Source: Corallococcus praedator
Lineage (GTDB): Bacteria; Myxococcota; Myxococcia; Myxococcales; Myxococcaceae
DNA: 60,567 bases
Assembly: GCF_003612125.1 (NCBI RefSeq)
Contig: NZ_RAWI01000009.1
Span: 1-60,567 of the forward strand
Direction: 5' to 3'
Shown in pieces: positions 56,101-58,851 of this stretch. The notes under the pieces are model-generated. The model made no database searches, had not been told where the DNA came from, and saw only the letters and a program-made list of their open reading frames with translations. Each line of letters starts with the position of its first letter. Positions within the stretch are counted from its first letter, which is position 1. A program made the translations under genes and the position numbers.

Positions 56101-57408
56101 GATGCCCTGTTCCGTCTCCAGCACCTGGAGCGTCAGGTCGAACTTCGCGGTGTGCGTGTCGAGCTCCAGCGCCTCCAGCTTCACGCCCTCCACCGTCGCC
56201 GCGCCCCGGAAGGACGCCTGGAACGTGAGCATGACCTGGAAGAACGGGGTGCGGCCCTGGATGCGCTCCGGACGCAGCTCCTCCACCAGCCGCTCGATGG
56301 GCAGCTCCTGGTGCTCCTGGGCCCCGAGCACCGTCTCCCGCACCTGCCGCAGGAGCGCGCGGAAGGACGCGTTGCCGTCCACGCGCGTGCGCAACACCTG
56401 CGCGTTGACGAAGAGGCCGATGAGCCCCTCCACCTCTCCGCGCGAGCGGCCCGCCATCGGCGAGCCCACCGTCACGTCGTCCTGGCCCGAGTACCGCGAC
56501 ATGAGCAGCTGCCAGCCCGTCAGCAGCACCATGTACAGCGAGGCGCCTTCCTGCTGTCCGAAGGCCTTCATCGCGTCCATCAGCTCGCGCGACAGGTGCA
56601 CGTCGTGCCGGGCACCCCGGCCGTCGCGGATCGCCGGACGGGGCAGGTCCGTGGGCAGCTCCAGCGCCGCCGGCACGCCGTCCAGGTGCTGCTTCCAGTA
56701 ATCGAGTTGCTTCTCCAGCCGGGGGCCCTGGAGCCACTCGCGCTGCCACACGCCGAAGTCCGCGTACTGCACGCCCAGCGCGGGCAGGGCCGGAGGCATC
56801 CCCTTCGCGAGCATGCCGTAGAGCATCGCCACCTCGCGCACGAGCAGCGTCATCGACCAGCCGTCGGAGACGATGTGGTGCACCACCACCACCAGCAGGT
56901 GCTCCCCCGGGCCGGACGTCAGCAGCAACGCGCGCAGCAGCGGGCCCTGCGCCAGGTCGAAGGGACGGGCCGCCGCCTCGCGCGCCAGCCGCCACGCCTC
57001 GTCGGGCGCCGCGCCCGTGACGTCGCGCCGCTCCAGCGTGAGCACCGGCTCCTGGGACACCACCTGCACCGGCCCCGCCGCGTCCTCGCGGAAGGTCGTG
57101 CGCAGCACCTCGTGACGGCGCACCACCTCGCGCAGCGCCCGCTCCAGCACCGCCACGTCCAGCGAGCCCTCCAGGCGCACCGCCATGGGCACGTTGAACA
57201 GGGCGCTGCCAGGGTCCAGCTGATCGATGAACCACAGCCGCTGCTGGGCGAACGACAGCGGCAGCGGACGCGAGCGATCCTGGACCGGGATGAGCCCGCG
57301 AGCAGTGCTTCCCGCGGCCCCCTTCTGCGCGGCCATCTTCTTCAGCAGCTCGGCGCGCTTTTCCGGTGAGAGGTTCGCGATCCGCTTCGACAGCTCCTGG
57401 CTGCTCAT
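31255..57408 (-). CDS. Eight-module NRPS, (C-A-PCP)x8-TE
   Basis: This single uninterrupted frame encodes 8,717 residues. A ~45-residue N-terminal helix region (SKRIANLSPEKRAELLKKMA) precedes eight C-A-PCP modules and a thioesterase; there is no epimerisation, methylation or loading domain. PCP serines (GGHS) lie near nt 54305, 51153, 47985, 44815, 41673, 38538, 35403 and 32246. All A domains keep TSGSTG, YGP(T/S)E and the A10 lysine in NGKVDRK. By-eye pocket codes for modules 1-8: DLESIGTVVK, DAWFLGHVVK, DALWLGATFK, DALFLGATFK, then DLFNNALTYK three times, then DALWLGGTFK. The product should be a hydrophobic octapeptide such as X-Leu-Val-Val-Ala-Ala-Ala-Val, where the Val calls are tentative. 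Because module 1 begins with a C domain, an acyl group or an upstream partner may start the chain. ATG 57408 has GGAG eight bases upstream. No tailoring enzyme is adjacent. Confidence 0.95.
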   Translation of the reverse strand: MSSQELSKRIANLSPEKRAELLKKMAAQKGAAGSTARGLIPVQDRSRPLPLSFAQQRLWFIDQLDPGSALFNVPMAVRLEGSLDVAVLERALREVVRRHEVLRTTFREDAAGPVQVVSQEPVLTLERRDVTGAAPDEAWRLAREAAARPFDLAQGPLLRALLLTSGPGEHLLVVVVHHIVSDGWSMTLLVREVAMLYGMLAKGMPPALPALGVQYADFGVWQREWLQGPRLEKQLDYWKQHLDGVPAALELPTDLPRPAIRDGRGARHDVHLSRELMDAMKAFGQQEGASLYMVLLTGWQLLMSRYSGQDDVTVGSPMAGRSRGEVEGLIGLFVNAQVLRTRVDGNASFRALLRQVRETVLGAQEHQELPIERLVEELRPERIQGRTPFFQVMLTFQASFRGAATVEGVKLEALELDTHTAKFDLTLQVLETEQGIKGYLEYATDIFTAPTAARMAEHLRLLLEGALARPNEAAARLPLLTAAERQQVLIDWNATHAPFPEACMHSLFEAQARRAPEALAALFEGTQLTYAQLDARANQLAHALRRRGVRPEVRVALSVERSLDVVIGLLGILKAGGAWVPVDPLLPRERLAFMLEDSGAAVLVTQSPLVDRFPEGHRSRALCLDTEREALALEATDAPETGVTPAHLAYLLYTSGSTGTPKGTAVEHRGVANLVTHEAVAYGIGPGSRVLQFASLSFDLSVEEIFTTLCNGATLVLAPLDKLMPGAPLPVLLREQGLTVISLTPAALAATSSEGLPEVRTVISGGEALPADVVARWAPGRRFLNTYGPTEATVVATLGEVIANGSVPSIGRPLANVRAYVLDPRGEPVPVGVRGELYVGGVGVARGYAGRAGLTAERFVPDVFSREGGARLYRTGDVVRWQPDGTLEFVGRIDAQVKVRGFRIELGEIETVLRAGPAVKDAVVLAREDHPGDKRLVAYVVSDALDVAALRAHLKQHLPDYMVPAAFVSLQTLPLTSNGKVDRKALPVPEATARTHAYEAPVTPLEEQLAELWRDVLRVPSVGRTDNFFELGGHSLLATQLVARVRAALDVELPLRALFEAPTVASLAERLQQARSAARLPPLTRTTTEGPQPLSFAQQRLWFLDQLAPDDASYNLPVTLRLTGRLDVEALRRSFEALVQRHDALRTTFFEHEGQPFQRIHAPAAWALPVQDLSSLAASEAEAETVRLATREARQPFHLGQGPLLRTALLRLSEETHVLLVTMHHIVSDAWSMGVLVKELATSYAAFSAGREPGFAPLPVQYADFAVWQRQWLQGEVLDAQLGYWKQQLADAPSALELPTDRPRPPVQSRRGATVPVNLPATLTASLRALAQKEGATPFMLLLSAFQLLLSRYSTQDDVSVGSPIAGRTHAEAEGLIGFFVNTLVLRSRLRPEESFRQLLAQVRGTTLAAYEHQHVPFEKLVEVLQPSRDLSRSPLFQVMFVLQNAPAEALRVPGLAFQPIPLEGNSARFDLALTLFEVPQGLTGFLEYSSDLFDAATVQRLMGHYGVLLEAIAAKPETSLAALPLMTEAEQARLLVEWNQTDVAFPDDTCIHHVFAVQARRAPDALAVRMGERGVTYGELDAWAHQLAVHLHAAGVRRGDRVAVLAERSPELVAGLLAALKVGAAYVPIAAGVPPERLAFMLADCSASILLTQQHLRTELPALSTRVLSLETEVAVPAPPLPVAPVGADDLAYVIYTSGSTGRPKGVAVHHRGLMNLVAWHQRTYALTPEDRTALTAGVAFDASTWEVWPSLASGSSLVVPPDALRAEPAQLLRWLADEAITTCFMPTPLAEAVLREAWPKPMALRALLTGGDALHHGPSASVPATLFNHYGPTESTVVATFTPVPASTRDDGTRPPIGRPIANTRTYVLDAGLRPVPFGVPGELFLESTGLAWGYLGQPALSAERFIPHPFASTPGARLYRTGDVVRWRADGHLDYLQRLDFQVKVRGFRIELGEIEASLLAHASVHEAVVVAREDVPGDKRLVAYLVPISGQPVDTAVVRAFLKERLPEYMVPSAFLVLEALPLNANGKLDRKALPAPDASPLAAFVAPRSPTEEKVAGVFAHVLRRERISVHDDFFALGGHSLLATQLVSRIRAVFSVELPLRALFESPTVAALAERLLTTTSGPRLPPLTRARVDGPLPLSFAQQRLWLLDQLQPGDASYNIPTALRLTGHVDVESLRRAFEALVARHDSLRTTLVQHQGQATQHVHAPGGWTLPLTDVSALPEARREEEARSLAGQEARRPFDLEAGPLLRTSLVRLGTEEHVLLVTMHHIVSDGWSMGVLVRELTALYAAFHAGQEATLPPLAVQYSDFTVWQRDWLQGETLDAQLGYWKEKLAGAPSALELPTDHPRPSLQSYRGSTVPVQVPRSVSEALKALGRREGATPFMVLLAAFQVLLSRYSGQDDISVGSPVAGRTHAETEGLIGFFINTLVLRSRLASGESFQALLGQVRGTTLAAYEHQHLPFEKLVEVLQPVRDLRHSPLFQVMFTLQNMPTEELRVPGLSFRQVEAETNSSKFDLTLLLQDSPQGFLGKLEYSTALFERGTVERMAEHLNTLLAAVAERPELSVAELPLLPVEERQRLLVDWNDTTVASPTDLPVHVHFAEQARRTPEAVALVLGDATLTYGELDARANQLAWHLRSFGIVPGARVGLAVERSFELIIATLAILKAGAAFVPVDRNAPVDRIAALLEDANVGVTLTHEPFESLLPSTGIYIWLDEQQAAIAKQPTHAPDVSVDGEALAYVMFTSGSTGRPKGVCVPHRGITRLVLGSTFMRFGPDEVWLQFAPVAFDASTLEIWGALLHGAKLVLAPPHALSLEELAAQLRQHRVTTLWLTASLFEQMALHQGEALARVGQVLSGGDILPATRVREHLARLPEGAVLINAYGPTENTTFSTTSPMHHDTVVEGAVSIGRPIPNATAFVLDAHLRPVPTGVAGELYVGGPGLAWGYLHRPELTAERFIPHPFASTPGERLYRTGDKVRWLAGGTLDFLGRFDFQVKVRGFRIELGEIENALRAAVGVSEAIVIARGTDGDKRLIGYLTALEGHALDTDALKGQLKQQLPEYMVPSALVVLDALPLNANGKVDRKALPEPGEAPSTSDFVAPRTPTEEKLAAIFAEVLRVERVGIHDDFFALGGHSLLATQLVSRVRAAFGVELQLRALFGAPTVETLAPQLDEARSTALRAPPLRPVSREEAIPLSFAQQRLWFLDQLSPGDASYNIPTALRLTGRVDVESLRRAFESLVARHESLRTTFRVHQEQATQHLHAPSAWSLPVTDLSDLPEARREAEARRSIEEDARQPFHLEHGPLLRTRLVRLGEEEHLLLVTMHHIVSDGWSMGVLIRELVAFYEGHTRGSAPLLAPLPVQYADFAAWQRQWLQGETLDAQLGYWKEQLAGAPSALELLTDHPRPAIQSHAGAALSLRVPKATSEALKALASREGVTPFMVLLTAFQVLLSRYSGQDDISVGTPIAGRTQAETEGLIGFFVNTLVLRAHVEPQATFQQVLEQVRCTTLAAYDHQHLPFEKLVEVLQPVRDPSRSPLFQVMFTLQSTTTQDLRVPGLAFQQVTAEARSAKFDLTLTLLESPDGFVGDLEYSTALFERGTVERMAEHLNTLLDAVATRPGLSVAELPLMSAAERQRLLVDWNDTTVPSPTDIPVHVHFAHQARRTPEAVAVVLGDATLTYGQLEARANQLAWHLRSLGITPGARVGLAVERSFELIIAILATLKAGAAFVPVDRNAPVDRIAALLEDADVGVVVTHQPFAPLLPATGARVWLDAQQDVLAALPTHAPDVTVDGEALAYVMFTSGSTGRPKGVCVPHRGITRLVLGNTFMRFGPDEVWLQFAPVAFDASTLEIWGALLHGAKLVLAPPHALSLEELAAQLRHHRVTALFQTTALFEQMALHQGEALAGVRQLLAGGDVMPWSRLRDHLARLPEGSTFVHAYGPTENTTFSTTLAMHRDTVVDGPASIGGAISNSTVYVLDPHLRPVPTGVAGELYVGGPGLAWGYLHRPELTAERFIPHPFASTPGERLYRTGDKVRWLADGTLDFLGRFDFQVKVRGFRIELGEIETALRAAVGVSEAIVIARGTDGDKRLIGYLTALEGHTLDTDALKGQLKQQLPEYMVPSVLVVLDALPLNVNGKVDRKALPEPGDAPRASDFVAPRTPTEEKLAAIFAEVLRVERVGAHDDFFALGGHSLLATQLVSRVRAAFDVELPLRALFGAPTVEALASRLQEAQPAALRAPPLRPASREGAIPLSFAQQRLWLLDQLQPGDASYNIPTALRLTGRVDVESLRRAFEALVARHEPLRTTLSEAHEAPAQRIQPASGWDLPVIDLASLPEAQREEEARRLATTEARRPFQLATGPLMRSVLVRLGEEEHLLLMTMHHIVSDGWSMGVLVRELTAMYVAFHAGQDPVLAPLPVQYADFATWQRDWLQGEVLDAQIGYWKEKLAGAPAALELPTDHPRPPVQSHRGAKVDLRIPAQVSDALKALAQREGATPFMMLLAAFQVLLSRYSAQDDISVGSPIAGRTQAETEGLIGFFVNTLVLRSQVNPRATFRELLSQVRGTTLAAYEHQHLPFEKLVEAIQPTRDLSRGPLFQAMFVLQNTPNESVRLPGMAMQTLPLETQFAKFDLSLALRESGSELLGALEYATDLFDASTVQRMAGHFGILLEAIAKKPDTRIADLPLLTDTERHQLLIEWNPASASAPRESSISALVEAQVLRTPDAVAVITPERRLTYREVDARANQLAHRLRGLGVGPEVRVGLCVERTEDLVIGVLGILKAGGAYVPLDPSYPRERLGWLLEDAQGPALVAHSHLLASLPEHSATAVCLDTDTELAPQPTTAPSVDILPGHLAYLIYTSGSTGRPKGVAITHGNAVAFLRWALATFSKEELKGVLAATSVNFDLSVFELFAPLSSGGAVVMARNALHLPELSTASDVTLINTVPSAMAQLVRLGAVPTGVRVVNLAGEALPDTLAKQVYGVPSVQKLFNLYGPSEDTTYSTGSLVGRDEVPLIGRPLTDTRAYVLDASLHPVPVGVAGELYLAGEGQARGYLLRPDLTAERFIPEPYGPPGGRMYRTGDRVRYREDGRLEYLGRIDFQVKVRGFRIELGEVESALRKAPAVKDAVVVARGEAADKRLVAYVVAKTGQSLEAEALKAQLRQGLPEYMVPGTVVVLDALPLNSNGKVDRKALPEPEAPQSASTYEAPRTPVEEKLAALWAEVLRVPRVGVKDSFFELGGHSLLATQVVSRVRAELGVELPLRALFESPTVESLASRMAGFTSSSAPAITRVSREGTLPLSFAQQRLWLLDQLQPEDASYNLPTALQLTGHLDVTALRRAFEALVQRHEALRTTFQERQGQPSQAVHAPGEWKLPIVDLSALPEARRQEEARRLADEETRRPFQLAMGPLLRSTLIRLGEEEHLLLVTMHHIVSDGWSMGVLVREMADFYRSFTTGNTPTLAPLPVQYVDFSAWQRDWLQGEVLDAQIGYWKEKLAGAPAALELPTDHPRPPEQSHRGAKVDLHVPMHVADAIKALAQREGATPFMTLLAAFQVLLSRYSAQDDISVGSPIAGRTQAETEGLIGFFVNTLVLRSRLGSRDTFRELLAQVRGTTLAAYEHQHLPFEKLVEAVQPTRDLSRGPLFQAMFILQNTPTEAMRLPGLSIQPLPLEAHFAKFDLTLALQDAPNGMIGALEYATDLFDASTVQRMAGHFGVLLEAIAKKPDTRIADLPLLTEAERHQLLVEWNPASVSAPRESSIAALVEGQVLRTPDAVAVITPERRLTYREVDARANQLAHRLRGLGVGPEVRVGLCVERTEDLVIGVLGILKAGGAYVPLDPSYPRERLGWLLEDAQGPALVAHSHLLASLPEHSATAVCLDTDTELAKQPTTAPSVDILPGHLAYLIYTSGSTGRPKGVAITHGNAVAFLHWALATFSKEELKGVLAATSVNFDLSVFELFAPLSSGGAVVMARNALHLPELSTAPEVTLINTVPSAMAQLVRLGAVPAGVRVVNLAGEALPDTLAKQVYGVPSVQKLFNLYGPSEDTTYSTGSLVGRDEVPLIGRPLTDTRAYVLDASLHPVPVGVAGELFLAGEGQARGYLLRPDLTAERFIPEPYGPPGGRMYRTGDRVRYREDGRLEYLGRIDFQVKVRGFRIELGEVESALRKAPAVKDAVVVARGEAADKRLIAYVVAKVGETLEAEALKAQLRQGLPEYMVPGTVVVLDALPLNSNGKVDRKALPEPEAPKSASTYVAPRTETEAKLAAIWAEVLRLPRVGVKDSFFELGGHSLLATQVVSRVRAELGVELPLRVLFESPTVEGVAGRLGGFTSANTSVIKHVPHEGTLPLSFAQQRLWLLDQIQPEDASYNLPIALQLTGRLDLDALRQAFEALVQRHEALRTTFHEYQGQPTQVLHAAGEWKLPLVDLSAVSESQREEEARRQADEETRRPFQLTTGPLLRSTLIRLSEEEHLLLVTMHHIVSDGWSMGVLVRELTALYVAFHAGQEPTLPPLAVQYSDFAAWQRSWLQGDVLDAQIGYWKQKLAGAPAALELPTDHPRPPVQSHRGAKVDLRIPAQVSDALKALAQREGATPFMTLLAAFQVLLSRYSAQDDISVGSPIAGRTRAETEGLIGFFVNTLVLRSRLGSRDTFRELLSQVRGTTLAAYEHQHLPFEKLVEAVQLPRDLSRGPLFQAMFILQNTPNESVRLPGLSLRTLPLEAHFAKFDLTLALQDAPTGMVGALEYATDLFDASTVQRMAGHFGILLEAIVAKPDTRIADLPLLTEAERHQLLVEWNPASAPSPREASVPEMVEAQVLRTPDAVAVITPERRLTYREVDARANQLAHRLRGLGVGPEVRVGLCVERTEDLVIGVLGILKAGGAYVPLDPSYPRERLGWLLEDAQGPALVAHSHLLASLPEHSATAVCLDTDTELAKQPTTAPSVDILPGHLAYLIYTSGSTGRPKGVAITHGNAVAFLHWALATFSKEELKGVLAATSVNFDLSVFELFAPLSSGGAVVMARNALHLPELSTASDVTLINTVPSAMAQLVRLGAVPTGVRVVNLAGEALPDTLAKQVYGVPSVQKLFNLYGPSEDTTYSTGSLVGRDEVPLIGRPLTDTRAYVLDAALNPVPVGVAGELFLAGEGQARGYLLRPDLTAERFIPEPYGPPGGRMYRTGDRVRYREDGRLEYLGRIDFQVKVRGFRIELGEVESALRKAPAVKDAVVVARGEAADKRLVAYVVAKVGETLEAEALKAHLRQGLPEYMVPGTVVVLDALPLNSNGKVDRKALPEPEAPQSASTYVAPRTETEAKLAAIWAEVLRLPRVGVKDSFFELGGHSLLATQVVSRVRTELGVELPLRALFESPTVEGLARYSGTRATTRVQVSREGTQPLSFAQQRLWLMDQLEPFSPLYNLPVAVRLDGHLHADVLEKALREIVRRHGALRTTFAQVDGEPVQIIHPEVALPLGFVDLTGVDEAQREAEARSRVEQEIRRPFDLRTGPLVRTLLLKLSEQEHVLVINMHHVISDGWSLGVLVREVGALYAAFSDGQPSPLPELPVQYADYAVWQRQTLSGETLRREVSYWEEKLSGAPAVLELPTDRPRPAIRGSAGATFGFTLPRELTEKLRSLGHRESGSLFMVLLAGWQALLSRYTGQQDFAVGSPIAGRTRAETEGLIGFFVNTLVLRAKVRSGQPFRTLLRQVRATVLEAYEHQDVPFEKLVEVLQPARNLSHTPFFQTLLALQNVPTEDLRLPGLRLQGLAFEQRTSKFDLSAFFMETPDGLRGMLEYSTALFDPNTVKRMSEHLRTLLEAVAASPEQSVAELPLLSAQERQRLLVDWNNTTVPSPTGLPVHVHFAQQARRTPDAVALVLGDATLTYGQLEARANQLAWHLRALGITPGARVGLAVERSFELVVALLAILKAGAAFVPVDRNAPVDRIAALLEDADVSVTLTHQPVAPLLPASGARILLDEQQGVLAALPTHAPDVIVDGEALAYVMFTSGSTGRPKGVCVPHRGITRLVLGNTFMRFGPDEVWLQLAPIAFDASTLEIWGALLHGAKLVLAPPQPLSLEELATLLRHHRVTTSWLTAALFEQMVLHQGEALAGVRQLLAGGDVLPAARVREHLARIPEGAVLINGYGPTENTTFSTTASLHRDTQVEGPVSIGRPLSNATAFVLDAHLRPVPTGVAGELYVGGQGLAWGYLRRPELTAERFVPHPFATTPGERLYRTGDQVRWREDGTLDFLGRTDFQVKVRGFRIEPGEVEAALRAADGVSEAVVVARGTDGDKRLVGYVTARDGHTLDTDALKAGLKQHLPEFMVPSALVVLDALPLNANGKVDRKALPEADTREVEAKDFVAPRDALETQLARIWEEVLGVRSVGVRTSFFELGGHSLLAVRVVSAVRERLGHTLPLSVLFQQPTIEQLAKVLRDEAQEWTPVVSLERGEPGQRPLFFVHPGGGNVLAYVELARRLGPSQPLYGLQSRGLDGRPVAKTIEEMAGLYIDGMRAVQPRGPYMLGGWSQGGVIAYEMARRLREAGEQVDLLALVDAHVPGLMKLSEEQAKYTPHARARIAFARATASAFGQEPTLSDEALAQGDDDAMLKQLLAEGLRAGILDAQTGPAQLRALFLVFQANLLSLDHYVPKPYDGTALLLSASEPIPGGEPIPRHRGWEGLVRGGLEVVDVPGSHHQLMQDPNLDPLVERLREALARVSGLEARGSTGS
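32120..35250 (-). other. NRPS module 8, Val-like pocket
   Basis: Pocket DALWLGGTFK is close to the valine code DAFWIGGTFK. The C domain (SPLYNLPVAVRLDG, HHVISDG) groups with that of module 1, whereas the A domain groups with modules 3 and 4, a mosaic pattern. The PCP (GGHSLLAVRVV) is distinct, as usual before a thioesterase. Confidence 0.75.
35290..38375 (-). repeat. NRPS module 7 (Ala), third copy of the 3,135-bp tandem repeat
   Basis: Pocket DLFNNALTYK. The PCP and A domain are nearly identical to module 6 even at third positions, so this pair looks like the most recent duplication or conversion. The next C domain (module 8) breaks the exact periodicity (3,123 bp). Confidence 0.85.
38425..41510 (-). 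repeat. NRPS module 6 (Ala), second copy of the 3,135-bp tandem repeat
   Basis: Same pocket DLFNNALTYK and the same spacing. Long runs of the A domain (for example 39520-39760) match 36385-36625 and 42655-42895 almost base for base. The C domain keeps HHIVSDG. Confidence 0.85.
41560..44645 (-). repeat. NRPS module 5 (Ala), first copy of the 3,135-bp tandem repeat
   Basis: Pocket DLFNNALTYK is the alanine code. Landmarks (PCP GGHS, A-domain start, C-domain LSFAQQ) lie exactly 3,135 bp from those of module 6 and 6,270 bp from those of module 7, with no net indel. The A-PCP part is almost base-identical to the other copies; the C domain is the most diverged of the three. Confidence 0.85.
44690..47815 (-). 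other. NRPS module 4, Val-like pocket
   Basis: Pocket DALFLGATFK differs from module 3 only at position 278 (Phe for Trp). Within the otherwise near-identical A domain, the short stretch around that residue and the core around GGDVMPWSR has diverged, as if the substrate region was exchanged. Valine, isoleucine or a related residue is likely. Confidence 0.7.
47870..50990 (-). other. NRPS module 3, Val-like pocket
   Basis: Pocket DALWLGATFK resembles valine codes of the DAFWIGGTFK type. The A domain (FMRFGPDEVWLQFAPVAFDAS) is a close sister of those in modules 4 and 8, pointing to module duplication within the gene. C motif HHIVSDG is intact. Confidence 0.7.
51020..54140 (-). other. NRPS module 2, predicted Leu; C domain motif HHIVSDA
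   Basis: The pocket DAWFLGHVVK differs at one position from the leucine code DAWFLGNVVK. The C domain motif at 53719-53739 is HHIVSDA instead of HHxxxDG; the catalytic second His is kept. The A domain belongs to a different lineage from all the others here (FDASTWEVW). Confidence 0.75.
54180..57260 (-). other. NRPS module 1 (C-A-PCP), substrate unassigned
   Basis: The C domain has HHIVSDG and belongs to the same branch as the C domain of module 8 (ALFNVPMAVRLEG) rather than modules 2-7. The A domain pocket reads DLESIGTVVK, which I cannot assign; it distantly resembles lysine-type codes. The C domain either receives an acyl group or contacts an upstream protein through the N-terminal helix. 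Confidence 0.8.
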
Positions 57409-57499
57409 CTCATGAACTCCGCACTCGGGGACGCCACCGCACGCGAGCGCCACCCGGGGCGATGGACTCGCGAGGACTTCGACCTGTTGTCGCTGTGGG

Positions 57500-57548
57500 T
57501 TTGACGCCCTGCGCCGTTCTTCCGGGGTCGGCGCAGGGGTGGGTCAAA
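57500..57548. promoter_or_regulatory. Long interrupted inverted repeat in the NRPS leader
   Basis: Outer arms TTTGAC (57500-57505) and GTCAAA (57543-57548) enclose inner arms CCCTGCGCCG (57507-57516) and CGGCGCAGGG (57529-57538) around a 12-base loop. It lies about 92-140 bp before the NRPS start codon, so it is either an operator or a leader RNA hairpin. No T-tract follows it on the minus strand. Confidence 0.5.
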
Positions 57549-57643
57549 TTCACATGGATGAGACTATTCCGCTATCGAGCGACCTGTCATGGGGGCGATC
57601 CAGCGCCCAGCCGAATGAATCCAGGTATTTACGGAAATAGCTT

Positions 57644-57668
57644 CTTCCTCCGCTTTCGCGGGAGGAAG
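57644..57668 (-). terminator. Hairpin downstream of the mscS-like gene
   Basis: CTTCCTCC (57644-57651) pairs with GGAGGAAG (57661-57668) over 8 bp with a 9-base loop. It lies about 110 bp after the mscS-like stop and upstream of the NRPS, consistent with separating the two transcripts. No clear T-tract. Confidence 0.4.
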
Positions 57669-57775
57669 GACGTCGGATGTCGTGCCAGGTGTGCCCGGCT
57701 TCCCGGGTCGTCCGCCGGGGAGGGCGGCCCTCCCAGCTCCCCGGCGGGGTGTTCGCGTGCGTCGAGCTTCGTGAC

Positions 57776-58612
57776 TCAGCCGGCCTTCGACACCGCCGGA
57801 GGCTCGGCGGCCAGGGACGGGGCGGGGACGGAGGCGCCGTAGTTGGCGAGCTGGAGGATCTCCACCACCGCTTCGCCGACGTTCGCCTGCGTGTCGTTGA
57901 ATTCGGTGGGCTTGCAGAAGATGCACACGGCCAGCACGGGCCCGTGGAGCGTGAACTCCGCCACCTCCACCTGGGGCGCGGGCTTCGCCTGGACGCCGGG
58001 CACGCTGGCCATGCGGTCCGTCAGCGCCTGCATCAGCGTCCGCGCGTCCGCGCTGTGCACCAGCGGCACCTTGACCGTCATCTTGCGGTGCGGGTGGTGG
58101 CTGTAGTTGATGATGTTGTCGCTGAACATCTGGTTGTTGCCCACGGAGATGCGCACGTTGTCGGACGTGTCGAGCGTGGTCACGAACAGGCCAATCTCCT
58201 GCACGATGCCCACCACCCCGCCGGCGCAGATCTCCTCGCCCACGCGGAAGGGGCGCAGCACCAGCAGGAAGACGCCCGCGGCGAAGTTGGCGAGCAGGCC
58301 GGACCAGGCCGCGCCGATGGCGATACCCGCCGCGGCGATCAGCGCGGCGAAGGACGTGGTCTCCACGCCCATCAGGCCCAGGATGCCGACCATCAGCATC
58401 ATGGTGAGGGCGCCCGTGAAGAGCGAACCGATGTAGCGGATCAGCGTGGCATCCAGCTGCCGCCGCTGCAGGGCCATGTCCAGCACCTTGCGGAAGCCGC
58501 TGATGACCGTGCGGCCCACGAACCAGATGATCAGCGCGCCAATCACCTTGAGGAGCAGCGGCAGCGCCTCCGTCAGGGCCAGCGACTTCAACTGCTCGAC
58601 AATGGCATCCAT
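57776..58612 (-). CDS. MscS-family small-conductance mechanosensitive channel
   Basis: The protein has 278 residues, near the length of E. coli MscS. Three membrane helices lie in the first ~115 residues (LPLLLKVIGALIIWFVG; IGSLFTGALTMMLMVGILGLM; the pore helix FAALIAAAGIAIGAAWSGLLANFAAGVFLL). The beta domain follows with RPFRVGEEICAGGVVGIVQEIGLFVTTL and VGNNQMFSDNIINYS. It opens under membrane tension to release solutes after osmotic downshock. ATG 58612 starts the first helix region; a frame extension to 58687 is not supported. It is upstream of the NRPS on the same strand, but a hairpin and 367 bp separate them, so no functional link is implied. Confidence 0.9.
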   Translation of the reverse strand: MDAIVEQLKSLALTEALPLLLKVIGALIIWFVGRTVISGFRKVLDMALQRRQLDATLIRYIGSLFTGALTMMLMVGILGLMGVETTSFAALIAAAGIAIGAAWSGLLANFAAGVFLLVLRPFRVGEEICAGGVVGIVQEIGLFVTTLDTSDNVRISVGNNQMFSDNIINYSHHPHRKMTVKVPLVHSADARTLMQALTDRMASVPGVQAKPAPQVEVAEFTLHGPVLAVCIFCKPTEFNDTQANVGEAVVEILQLANYGASVPAPSLAAEPPAVSKAG

Positions 58613-58851
58613 GTTCCGTGTGCTCCCAGGACCCGGACCGGGTCGTTCTATTGTCGTCTTTTGCACTCGGCAGGCCAGGGCGCGCAAGGGGCCCCCAGGG
58701 CGGAAGGAGTGTCCAATGGGAGGGCAATCCTGACCTCCGGACGTGTCAGCGGAGACCTGACACGCCCGGCCGTTCGCGCTGACGTGTCACGGGCTTCCGG
58801 TGCGCAGCCGGTCCTTGCTTGCGGCGCGACGCTGAGCGAGACCGTGGGCCC

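Noticed and set aside
31255-57408. Regularly spaced repeats that might be taken for a CRISPR or satellite array
   Set aside because: The repeats are the coding sequence of NRPS modules, spaced about 3.1 kb; no CRISPR array or cas gene is present in the window.
1-57408. Treating both NRPS genes as one assembly line
   Set aside because: They are separated by about 26 kb of unrelated genes, the left gene has its own acyl starter, and the right gene ends in its own thioesterase; no sequence evidence joins them.
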